Shown piece after piece: positions 26,021 to 34,600 of a stretch of DNA of 64,000 nt. The position numbers and the translations under genes are program-made. Within the stretch, counting starts at the first letter, position 1. Each line of letters opens with the position of its first letter. The stretch is from an uncultured Chitinophaga sp. (GTDB lineage Bacteria > Bacteroidota > Bacteroidia > Chitinophagales > Chitinophagaceae). The stretch covers positions 248,001 to 312,000 of the forward strand of contig NZ_CABHOU010000059.1 of NCBI RefSeq assembly GCF_902168175.1. Reading direction: 5' to 3'. The notes under the pieces are model-generated. The model worked only from the letters and a program-made list of their open reading frames with translations. It was not told the origin of the DNA and did no database searches.

Positions 26021-28282
26021 TTATAAAGTAGACACTGCCTTATTAACATCCCCTACGCCCCAAATGGTTCCCGGTTTGCTCCCCATAGTAATTACCAATT
26101 CGCCACCATTCATGATATCAGAATGTTTAAAGTAGGTTTTTGTATAGTCAACGCCATTAAGTTTCATGGCGTTGATGTATTTATTTTTTGGACCGTTGTT
26201 TTTCACTGTGATGTGAAACGTTTTGTTTTCGTTCAATACCAGGGTAGCTTCGTTAATAGTCGGGCTGCCAAAAACGTATAACCCATTTGCAGGATTAACA
26301 GGGAAAAAGCCTAAGGCCGACAAGATGTACCATGCTGACATCTGACCAACGTCTTCATTTCCAATAATACCATCGACTTTATCGGTGTAAAAATTATCTA
26401 AAATAAATCTAACCTTTTCTGCTGTTTTCCAGGGCTGGCCAGAGTAGTCATATAAATAGGCCATGGAGTGTCCCGGCTCGTTACCATGTGCGTACTGGCC
26501 CATTAAACCAGATACATCCGGTGATTTGAATTCACCCATATCACCTTCTGCGGTAAACAACGAATCAAGCTTTGTATTAAACTTGTCTTTACCTCCCAAT
26601 AGCTTAATTAATCCTTCCACATCATGTGGCACCATAAACGTATATTCCCAGCCATTACCTTCGCTAAAATCGCCGTTCTCATGTATGGAAGTGAAAGGGC
26701 TGTAGGGAGTACGCCACTTATTTTCCGAAAGGCGACCGCGCATAAAACCAGTTTGTGGATCGTAATAATTTTTATAGTATTCAGCACGTTTGCTAAAATA
26801 AACGTAATCATCCTGTTTGCCCATTTTTTTTGCTACCTGCGCTACACACCAGTCATCGATAGCGAATTCCAGTCCCTTTGAAACTGATTCCGCAACACTG
26901 TCAGCCGGAATATATCCGAGGCTTTTTACAAACTTGAGGCCTCTGGAATTTCCCATGGCGGTGGCTTTCAAGGCTTCGTATGCGAGGTTGATATCGAAAC
27001 CTTTGTACCCTTTTAACAATGCGTCGGCAACAACGGGCAGCGCGCTGTTTCCCGGCATAGTGTTGGTCTCATTTGCCATGAGGTGCCAAATAGGCAAACT
27101 GCCTTGCTGCTGATAAATTGCCAGCATAGAATTGATCATGTCATTGACATGTTTGGGCTGGATAATGGTGAACAGCGGATTGTTTGCCCTGTAGGTGTCC
27201 CATAAAGAAAATGTAGTTACATTATTAAAACCCACATTCTTATGAACCTTTTTGTCTGTACCCCAATAGTCGCCATTAACGTCATTGAATATCGACGGCG
27301 CTATCATCGTATGATAAAAAGCAGTATAGAATTTTTTTAATTGAGATAATGAATCGGCTTTGATAGTGATCTTCGCTAATTGCGCATTCCAGGCTTTATC
27401 GGCGTCCTTAATTACTTTATTGAAATCCCATCCAGGGATTTCGGCTTTAATATTCAGCATGGCATTGGCCGAACTAACCGGGGAAACACCAACTTTGGCA
27501 TAAACTACCTCGCCTTTTGTGGTTTCAAAGGTTAATACTCCTTTGACTTTTTTGCCTTTGAGCTGCGTACCCTGCTTGCTCTCGGTATCATCATACACAG
27601 CGAACGATATTATCGGTTTTGAAAAGACTGCCGTGAAGTATATACGCTGCGCTTCAGCCCAGCCATTAGAAAAGCGGTAGCCTTCAATGGTGTACTTATC
27701 CACCTGATTAATATAAGTTTCCGAAGATTCATCCCAACCGATTCCCTCCTTGAGATCGATCACCACGTGCGCATCTTTTGAAGCAGGGAAGGTATATTTA
27801 TGCATTCCTACACGAGTACTGGCCGTTAGCTCCACACCAATATCATAACGCTGCAGCTTAACCTTATAATAACCTGGTTTTACTACCTCATCCTTATGGC
27901 TAAACAGCGAAACGTAACCGCCTTGAGGGTTTTCTAAAGTGCCCTTGACAACTTTTATAGCGCCGGTGGTGGGCATAAAAGAAATATCACCAAGGTCGCC
28001 GATGCCTGTACCGCTAAGGTGGGTATGCTGGAAGCCGATGATGGTGGAATCAGATATGTGGTACCCAGACGACCAATCCCACCCTTCAGACATATTAGTT
28101 GGCCCTAACTGAACAGCGCCAAATGGTACACTGGCCCCAACAAAAACATGTCCATGGAAACCGCTGCCAATATACGGATCGACATATTTTGTGAAATTCA
28201 CCCCAGCCGGTTTGTTGGTCTGACTAAATAAATTAGAGGTAAAAATTGTTAGCATCCCAGCTAAACAAATCAGATTTTTCAT
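26021..28282 (-). CDS. Secreted GH92 alpha-mannosidase
   Basis: GH92 enzymes are calcium-dependent exo-alpha-mannosidases (alpha-1,2, 1,3, 1,4 or 1,6). 753 residues, normal. Signal peptide about 1-20; N-terminal beta-sandwich opening with VDPYIGSGFHGHVFVGASVP and GPTNMSEGWDWSSGYH; then the (alpha/alpha)6 domain with FSLWDTYRANNPL, GNEPGHSMAYLYDYSG and GIIGNEDVGQMSAWYILSAL followed by GFFPVNP, all family signatures. Linkage specificity cannot be read safely. It precedes the GH78 gene in transcription order. Together with the GH76 gene at 41.4 kb it fits breakdown of yeast-type mannan, though the two are not in one operon. Confidence 0.94.
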   Translation of the reverse strand: MKNLICLAGMLTIFTSNLFSQTNKPAGVNFTKYVDPYIGSGFHGHVFVGASVPFGAVQLGPTNMSEGWDWSSGYHISDSTIIGFQHTHLSGTGIGDLGDISFMPTTGAIKVVKGTLENPQGGYVSLFSHKDEVVKPGYYKVKLQRYDIGVELTASTRVGMHKYTFPASKDAHVVIDLKEGIGWDESSETYINQVDKYTIEGYRFSNGWAEAQRIYFTAVFSKPIISFAVYDDTESKQGTQLKGKKVKGVLTFETTKGEVVYAKVGVSPVSSANAMLNIKAEIPGWDFNKVIKDADKAWNAQLAKITIKADSLSQLKKFYTAFYHTMIAPSIFNDVNGDYWGTDKKVHKNVGFNNVTTFSLWDTYRANNPLFTIIQPKHVNDMINSMLAIYQQQGSLPIWHLMANETNTMPGNSALPVVADALLKGYKGFDINLAYEALKATAMGNSRGLKFVKSLGYIPADSVAESVSKGLEFAIDDWCVAQVAKKMGKQDDYVYFSKRAEYYKNYYDPQTGFMRGRLSENKWRTPYSPFTSIHENGDFSEGNGWEYTFMVPHDVEGLIKLLGGKDKFNTKLDSLFTAEGDMGEFKSPDVSGLMGQYAHGNEPGHSMAYLYDYSGQPWKTAEKVRFILDNFYTDKVDGIIGNEDVGQMSAWYILSALGFFPVNPANGLYVFGSPTINEATLVLNENKTFHITVKNNGPKNKYINAMKLNGVDYTKTYFKHSDIMNGGELVITMGSKPGTIWGVGDVNKAVSTL

Positions 28283-28403
28283 ATTTAACTATTACTTATA
28301 TTAAGTTGATTTTCAAAGGGGACGCAGAATATAGCTCTTATAATGGCAGCTCATTACTAAGGCTGTCATTAAAAATGATATTTGATTAACGTCTTCTTTG
28401 AAT

Positions 28404-28411
28404 CAAACATA
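28404..28411 (-). promoter_or_regulatory. Possible -7 promoter box for the GH92-GH78 pair
   Basis: TATGTTTG on the minus strand, exact TAnnTTTG match, 122 nt before the GH92 ATG. No -33 half was found. Confidence 0.35.
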
Positions 28412-28757
28412 ATGATAAATAAAATTAATACTGTCCTGAACTGTCTTTCTAAGAAGGAATCTAAATGTATTGCATACCAGGAAAAAGATCAGCGAAAGCG
28501 CTAAACGAAACGATGTATTAAATTGCATAACTCGCGGTATGGGCGGTTGCAAAGATCATGAATTTCCAAAAATGACGTTGCTGGTGCTTGGTATACGTGA
28601 CTTTTCGGGGTGGGGTGAAAGGCGTATTTTGGGTAAATAACGCTGGTTCTCTTATAACTGCGCGAGATACTCCGGGTAAATTATCCTATAAAATGCAACG
28701 AACGTGTAATGTCCGTTGTTGCATATGGCAAGCTACTAACGTTCCCGGCGGGCGGGG

Positions 28758-28788
28758 TTTGTCGCCATCTGCAACACCCCCAACTTTG
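28758..28788 (+). promoter_or_regulatory. Promoter-like sequence without an evident gene
   Basis: TTTG (28758-28761), 19-nt spacer, CAACTTTG (28781-28788; one base off TAnnTTTG). The ATG at 28814 is 26 nt downstream, the same spacing as for ispH and the DeoR gene, but it opens only a 27-codon frame. Confidence 0.45.
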
Positions 28789-28813
28789 TGCAACGTCCAT
28801 CGGCAGTAAAACC

Positions 28814-28897
28814 ATGGATCACCCGAGTTTGCTCATTCAGGCTCAATTAAAAAGTATAAACTTACTCGCCTTCCACATATCGCTTAAACTTATCTAA
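28814..28897 (+). other. 27-codon frame behind a promoter; small protein or gene remnant
   Basis: Starts MDHPSLLIQA and ends with TAA inside the 3' end of the opposite-strand AHSA1-like gene. I do not recognise the peptide. Its well-placed promoter is the only support. It could be the stump of a lost regulator gene or a leader peptide. Confidence 0.2.
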
Positions 28898-29272
28898 CAC
28901 CGACTGTGTAAACGCTTTCTGCTCATCAACAGGCGTCTGGCTTTCGGGATCAAAGTCCTCGGTCATCACTACCTTATTATCCACAATAGCAAACTTGTTG
29001 ATTACCTTCCGGTTATCCGATAAGGTGCATTCAATGTATTCATTCACCACTACTTTGTTGTATACACCGCCGAAGTTGAAGGCTACACTCCCATCGCTGG
29101 CGATCATCTTATATAAAAAGCGACCACCATTTTGCAGATCTACCTCAGCACCAGTTGTTTCCCAATCGGCGGAAGGGGTGTTCCAGTGAATAATATCAGT
29201 GGGAGTAGTCCAGCATTTCCAGACTTCCTCAATAGAGGCGTTGATGGCAATATGGGCCGTGAGCATTGACAT
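28862..29272 (-). CDS. SRPBCC/AHSA1-like domain protein
   Basis: Single-domain START-like fold protein of the AHSA1 (Aha1 C-terminal-like) group, 136 residues. Typical phrases: AHIAINASIEEVWKCWTTPTD at the N-terminus, WNTPSADWETTGAEVDLQNGG, the strand YIECTLSDNRKVINKF and the C-terminal helix FTQSVLDKFKRYVEGE. Such proteins bind hydrophobic ligands or have unknown roles; no catalytic residues are known. It is divergent from the four-gene operon that starts at 29377. Met3 (29266) is an alternative start. Confidence 0.85.
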   Translation of the reverse strand: MSMLTAHIAINASIEEVWKCWTTPTDIIHWNTPSADWETTGAEVDLQNGGRFLYKMIASDGSVAFNFGGVYNKVVVNEYIECTLSDNRKVINKFAIVDNKVVMTEDFDPESQTPVDEQKAFTQSVLDKFKRYVEGE

Positions 29273-29376
29273 AGGATAGGTTTGTACCTGTAATTTACAT
29301 ATTTACGGGCATTTATATACGTTATGCGGATCATTTTTTCTTATATTGATGCAGTTATCTGTCTATCAATACCTAA

Positions 29377-29766
29377 ATGAACAGTACTTACCGCGTCATT
29401 ACTTGTCTTATTTCCGCCGTATGGCTGGCTAATGGTCTTTTTTGCAAAGTATTAAACCTGGTTCCACGACACCAGGAAATTGTAGCGAACATCCTCGGAC
29501 AACAATATTCGAGGCCGCTAACGATTTGCATTGGTTTACTCGAAATGGGGATGGCTGCCTGGATCATTAGCGGGTGGAAGTCGCGGTTGAACGCTATTGT
29601 GCAGATAATTGCAGTGGCTGTAATGAACCTGCTTGAATTTATACTGGTGCCGGAACTGTTGCTATGGGGCAAATTCAATTCAGTATTTGCCTTTATCTTT
29701 ATCCTGATCGTTTATTTTACTGAATTCCATCTCCGCCCAAACAGGCACACATCCCTTACCGCATGA
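29377..29766 (+). CDS. DoxX-like four-helix membrane protein
   Basis: 129 residues with four hydrophobic helices at about 8-25, 45-66, 72-92 and 96-116, matching small DoxX-like membrane proteins (the family includes thiosulfate-oxidoreductase-associated and many uncharacterised members). Phrases: LISAVWLANGLFCKVLNLVP and ICIGLLEMGMAAWIISG. First gene of a four-gene run; its TGA overlaps the ATG of the next gene (ATGA at 29763-29766), so translation is coupled. Function unknown. Confidence 0.75.
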   Translation: MNSTYRVITCLISAVWLANGLFCKVLNLVPRHQEIVANILGQQYSRPLTICIGLLEMGMAAWIISGWKSRLNAIVQIIAVAVMNLLEFILVPELLLWGKFNSVFAFIFILIVYFTEFHLRPNRHTSLTA

Positions 29767-30500
29767 TATCCTTCCTGAAAAATCACCCTTTCTCTGTAGA
29801 GGCGTTCTTCGAAAGTTCGCTGGTACTCACTTTCGCAGCGCCTAAACAGGATTTACAACACTTTCTTCCTGACTGCCTGGAACTGGATACGTTCCAGGAT
29901 AAATGGGCATTCGTAGCCATGGCGATGGTACAAACAAAAGATTTGCGTCCTAAAGGTTTTCCACGATTTATGGGCAATGACTTTTTCCTGATCGGCTTCC
30001 GCATCTTCGTAAAATATACCACCAATGCAGGTAAGCGACTGAGAGGTTTATACATCATCCAGTCGCAGACGGATAAAAAGAAGATGGAATTGATGGGTAA
30101 TACTTTTACGCATTACAACTATAGCACCACGGATATTCAGCAAACGAAACAAAACAACATTATCCATATCAACTCCCGTAAATCAGATTTCTCCATAGCG
30201 GTGGAAGATGACCCGGAAGCGGCACTGCCTGCCGGTTCGCCATTTGCTGACTGGAAAGAAGCGAGAAGGTATGCGGGGCCGCTTCCTTTTACATTTACGT
30301 ATAATCAAAACACTAAAGAAGTACTGATCATCGAAGGTGTAAGAGAAAACTGGACACCACAGCCTGTAAAGGTGATGGACCATCACGTTGCTTTTGTAAA
30401 TGACCTGGCTTTAAGTGAGTGTGTACTGGCCAATGCGTTCATCATCAAAAACATTCCCTATTACTGGAAAAAAGGGAGGGTAGAAAAATGGGAAAGATAA
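29763..30500 (+). CDS. DUF2071-like protein
   Basis: 245 residues, cytosolic. The sequence resembles DUF2071/YqjF-type proteins, which have an acetoacetate-decarboxylase-like fold: ESSLVLTFAAPKQDLQHFLP at the start, then DKWAFVAMAMVQTKDLRPKG with FPRFMG, RIFVKYTTNAGKRLRGLYII, and a later AGPLPFTFTYNQNTKEVLII. No catalytic residue can be named. It overlaps the gene before by 4 bp and the gene after by 13 bp, so it is tightly bound to this operon. Function unknown; the assignment is by recognition of phrases and moderately sure. Confidence 0.65.
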   Translation: MISFLKNHPFSVEAFFESSLVLTFAAPKQDLQHFLPDCLELDTFQDKWAFVAMAMVQTKDLRPKGFPRFMGNDFFLIGFRIFVKYTTNAGKRLRGLYIIQSQTDKKKMELMGNTFTHYNYSTTDIQQTKQNNIIHINSRKSDFSIAVEDDPEAALPAGSPFADWKEARRYAGPLPFTFTYNQNTKEVLIIEGVRENWTPQPVKVMDHHVAFVNDLALSECVLANAFIIKNIPYYWKKGRVEKWER

Positions 30501-31246
30501 GAAAACCCTTCCAGGGCGTATTCAACATCATCCGGTTTAACTGGCACTTCTACGTACTCTCTGTCGTTGTGGTATCGTTACTGCTAACGTTCGCATGGTT
30601 TGTAGATAACCCGGCCGACCCCTACGTTTACGTTGCGGCGTTATTAATAATCGACGTCAACCTTGTATCACTCGTAACATCCTGCCTTATATACGATTTC
30701 TCCGGTCTTTATGATTTTAAATGGATAAAGGCAAACGGGGATGAAGAAATGGTGGTGAATATAAACGCCGGCTTTGATGAAACGAGTACACTGCTGGCGG
30801 AAAGGTTTAAACACAGCAAACTGTTGGTACTCGACTTTTACGATCCCGCCAAACATACAGAAGTATCTATCAAAAGGGCAAGAAAGGCTTACCCTCCCTA
30901 CCATGGCACAGTTCAGACAACAACTAGACGCCTGCCTGCAGTCAACAACACTGCCGATAAGGTATTCGTAATTTTCGCCGCGCACGAAATAAGAGACGAG
31001 CAGGAGAGAATTGATTTCTTCCTGGAACTTAACCGCATCCTTAAACCTGGCGGAATAGTTTATGTGGTAGAGCATCTCAGGGATGCCGTCAATTTCTTAA
31101 CGTATAACATCGGGTTCCTGCACTTCCATTCAAAGTTCAGCTGGCAGCAAACGTTTACACAATCGAATTTTCGCGTTCGGCAGGAATTAAAACTAACACC
31201 ATTTATATCTGCTTTTATACTTGTGAAAAATGGAGATACACATTAA
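30488..31246 (+). CDS. Membrane-anchored class I SAM-dependent methyltransferase-like protein
   Basis: 252 residues from ATG 30488 (MGKIRKPFQG); the longer frame from 30419 lies inside the upstream gene. Two hydrophobic stretches at about 20-42 and 50-75 anchor the N-terminus. A soluble domain follows with the end of a Rossmann methyltransferase: DKVFVIFAAHEIRDEQERID (motif II area) and LNRILKPGGIVYVVEHLRD (motif III). The glycine-rich motif I is not obvious; LLVLDFYDPAKHTEVSIKRA stands where it should be, so SAM binding is uncertain. Last lines end FRVRQELKLTPF, usual for this fold. It overlaps both neighbours (13 and 17 bp). Substrate unknown. Confidence 0.7.
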   Translation: MGKIRKPFQGVFNIIRFNWHFYVLSVVVVSLLLTFAWFVDNPADPYVYVAALLIIDVNLVSLVTSCLIYDFSGLYDFKWIKANGDEEMVVNINAGFDETSTLLAERFKHSKLLVLDFYDPAKHTEVSIKRARKAYPPYHGTVQTTTRRLPAVNNTADKVFVIFAAHEIRDEQERIDFFLELNRILKPGGIVYVVEHLRDAVNFLTYNIGFLHFHSKFSWQQTFTQSNFRVRQELKLTPFISAFILVKNGDTH

Positions 31247-31625
31247 AATCATCGGCATCCTGCTGGTAATACTGTCCCTTATCCACGCCATCTTCCCGAA
31301 ATACTTCCGCTGGTCTGAAGAAATGGCTACGATTAGTTTGATCAACCGGCAAATGATGTATGTGCATACTTTTTTCCTGGCGATCGTGTTGCTGCTGATG
31401 GGCTTATTATGCCTGACTTCTGCCGCAGACTTAAGCAACACCAGTTTTAGCCGTAAGGTGGCGCTGGGCATTGGTATTTTTTGGCTATTGCGTTTGTTTA
31501 TCCAGTTCTTTGGGTACTCTTCTTCGCTTTGGAAGGGCAAGCGGTTTGAGACATCGGTGCATGTGGTGTTTTCGTTGCTTTGGACGTATTTGAGCGGAGT
31601 GTTTTTAGGAGTTTATTTTATGTAA
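31230..31625 (+). CDS. Small four-helix membrane protein
   Basis: 131 residues; hydrophobic helices at about 5-22, 48-68, 78-98 and 107-128. Not recognised as a named family. Starts 17 bp inside the methyltransferase-like gene and closes the four-gene operon. A minus-strand terminator lies just downstream. With the DoxX-like protein it frames two further proteins in what may be one membrane complex. Confidence 0.7.
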   Translation: MEIHIKIIGILLVILSLIHAIFPKYFRWSEEMATISLINRQMMYVHTFFLAIVLLLMGLLCLTSAADLSNTSFSRKVALGIGIFWLLRLFIQFFGYSSSLWKGKRFETSVHVVFSLLWTYLSGVFLGVYFM

Positions 31626-31640
31626 GATGTTCAACAAAAA

Positions 31641-31672
31641 AAGGGCACCCTCCATTATCGGAAGATGCCCTT
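31641..31672 (-). terminator. Intrinsic terminator of the GH128 gene
   Basis: On the minus strand AAGGGCATCTTCC and GGAGGGTGCCCTT pair over 13 bp with two G-U pairs, then TTTTTTTG. It lies 20 bp after the stop at 31692. Confidence 0.8.
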
Positions 31673-31691
31673 CTATCAATCAGATCACAAA

Positions 31692-34600
31692 TTATTGTTT
31701 CAATACTCTCGCATTATACACCTTACCTGCATTTATCACCCTCAACTGGTAAACACCTGCAGGCAGATTAGACACATCTACATATTGTAAACGCGAGCCG
31801 TTAGCGGTTTTCTTTTCTTCCAGCACCTGCTGACCTGCAAGGTTGTAAAGTTGCACCAGTAAATCGGCAGCTGCATCAACAGGCAGTTCGATGTTCAACC
31901 TGGATGATACCGGGTTAGGATACACTTTTGCTTTAGGCGAAGCCTCTACAGGCGCTATGTAAGGCGCTGCGGCCAGCAGGTTCAGCATATTACCATCGTA
32001 CAAATCATCTACCTGCGCGGCACTGAGTGCATAATTGTAAATTACCAGGTCGTCGTAAGTATGATCAGAATACGGATCGGTGGAGTACTGCGAACGGCCT
32101 AAGTAATTATTCACGGTGATCCCCATATCGGAAGGTGTAACCGTGGCACTACTGTCGGTATATTGCAAAGTACCGTTCACATACATTTTAAATATTGAGC
32201 CCTGCTGGGATATAGCAAGATGCACCCATTGGTCCAGCGGCAGGTCGTATGCCATGTAACGATCATTGGTACCGGCCGGACAGGTTATTTTATAACGGAG
32301 TGACGGACCGTTTGCAGTACTCACTCTTGGTGTAAGCATCATAAACACGGACGTGCTGTTACCAAAGTCGAACAACCTGGTGTTGTAACCCTGGTTAGCA
32401 GGCATTTTAAACCAGGTAGCAATGGTAAAATCTTCCAGCTCACTCATGGCACCACTTTCCAACTGAATGTAAGAACCGGATGCTTTAACCAGGTTAACAG
32501 CACCGCTCCCTACATCTTTGCCAGTTGTCCATACCGCAGCATTAGCCAGTGTGCCATTGTAACCACCCCAGTTATCTTTCGCCAGTGTGCCTGCACCTTC
32601 ATTAAAGTTCATCCGCAGGTAGCGACCAGCAACGGGCGCCCCGGTAAATGCAGCCGAAGCAGGACTTGAACCTGCGTTATTGTACGCGATAATCTTATAG
32701 TACCAGGTGGAACCATTAGCGCGGGTACGGTCTTCATACCTCACTGCATCGAGGTTATTGACAAGAGTATCGTAAGTACCACCAGCGGAAGATGAACGTA
32801 AGATCTTGTATTTCGCATCGTACATGAAATCCCAGCTGAGCGTAATCTTAGCATCCCCGGATGCGATCCTTGGATTAGTGGCACCTGCAGGAACAACCAA
32901 TGCCGGTGTGGCTTTCAGCAATACGGTTGAATTTGCGCTCTCGCCTGCGGAGTTCAGTGTAGTAACTACATAATAGTAATTCGTAGCAGGCTGTAAACCT
33001 TCATCCAGGAACGTAAGTGCATTTGTGCGGGCAGCTATCGTAGTAAACGGACCACTGGCACTTAAGGAACGTTTGAGATTATACGACCTCGCGCTCGTTA
33101 CGGCTGTCCAGTTAATACGAAGTTTAGTGGCGGATACTACATCGCCTGTTACAGTTGGCGCAACCGGTGCAACATCACGAAGTATTTCGTGGGTACCTGA
33201 ATAAACGAACGTAACACCATTTGTACCGAAAGCTTTCAGGCGGTAAGTAGCTTTGGCAAACACACTGTCTTCGAACGTCATAACAGCCGCAGCGGCGTAA
33301 CCGGTGTATTGCTGCAACAGTACAAAGTCAGCATCGCGGCCATCGATCTTTCTTTCGAGGATGTATTTAGAACCTAACTCACCGTTGATGTCTGTCCAGG
33401 AAATAGTAGTTTTAAAATAGTCGGTGCTTTTAATGGAACTGAAGATGGTAGGAGCAGTAAGCTTCCAGGCATGTATGTACTCTTTGCTGCGGTTAAATGC
33501 GAAGTCCGATTTGCTGGCGGCATAGTACTTGCCGGCAGGCGTAAGCGTGTCGGCCAATACAAGCGCACGTTTGTTTTCTACCCAATCGTAAATGGCATAA
33601 CGTTCTACGAAGCTGGCAGTATCCAGTACGTTGAGAATGCCTTTCAGGTCTTCGAGTTGTTTCTGGAACTGTGCATTCTGTTCTGTGGGCCATGTTTCGG
33701 TAGTCCAGTTGGCACCATTGTTCCATTCTGTAATCCAGATGGGACGTTTGAACTGATCGTATATTGCTTTAAGGCGGTTGTACCAGGTTTGCGGTGTAAT
33801 ACCTCCCCAGTAACAATGTATAGCCACATAATCTACCCGGTAGTTAAGCGAATCGGCTTTTGCCATGAATTTGTCGAGCCAGGCCGGTGGGTTCGACGGT
33901 GCAGGTGAGCCTACACGCAGGCCAGACTTCATCAGTTCGGGCCACTGTGCAATGGCAGTTTCTACGCTCATATTGGCCTGATCGGGCCTGTCGGGTTCGT
34001 TAAAACCGAGCAGGTGACTGATGTTACTTTTCGAATTGATATCACCCCAGCCAGGCCAGTACTGTGTTTGCCTGATAGCTGCGTATTCATAATCGGCCGC
34101 TGTGCTGCCGCCAATGTTCCAGTCGTAATACCATGTCGAATTTGTTAGGTTGACGGGTGTTCCTCCACCGGCCTTTCCTTTTTTACTTACCCAGTTCCAC
34201 TTTAACACACGCACAAAAGAAACCGTGGTATCAAGTCCCTGCGGCATTGTATTCACCACCAGGTCGGAGTCGCTGGCTATAAATACGCGGCTGTAACCGG
34301 TACCATCGGGGTTATTGCCAAAGGTGGCCATATAACCGCGTTTTAGCTTGAAAGACCGGATCTTATTATCCAGCGCGCCCAGACTGTTATACACTTCTAT
34401 CGGGTAAGTAGCCGAAGTGCCTGACAGGTTTTGCTGACTATAAACCTGCAGGGCGGCCAGGGAAGTCTGGTTACCATTCGGTATCACCACCGTTCCATTT
34501 TTATAGGGGGATAAACGCACATTAGAATTTACAACAGCAGCAGCACCGTTGATCTTAACACTACTTAACCAGTTGGCAGTGATGAGAGACGGCTTCACAT

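Larger units (their letters stand above)
28283..28861. other. 579-bp spacer with promoters and hairpins
   Basis: No full gene. It holds a minus-strand TATGTTTG box (28404-28411) that could drive GH92, an inverted repeat around ATGCAAC...GTTGCAT (28694-28724 region), a short GC-rich stretch, and a plus-strand promoter (28758-28788) leading into a tiny frame at 28814. Confidence 0.5.

Noticed and set aside
22834..28861. Integrated mobile island at tRNA-Asp
   Set aside because: No integrase, no direct repeat of the tRNA end and no mobility gene; only base composition hints at transfer.
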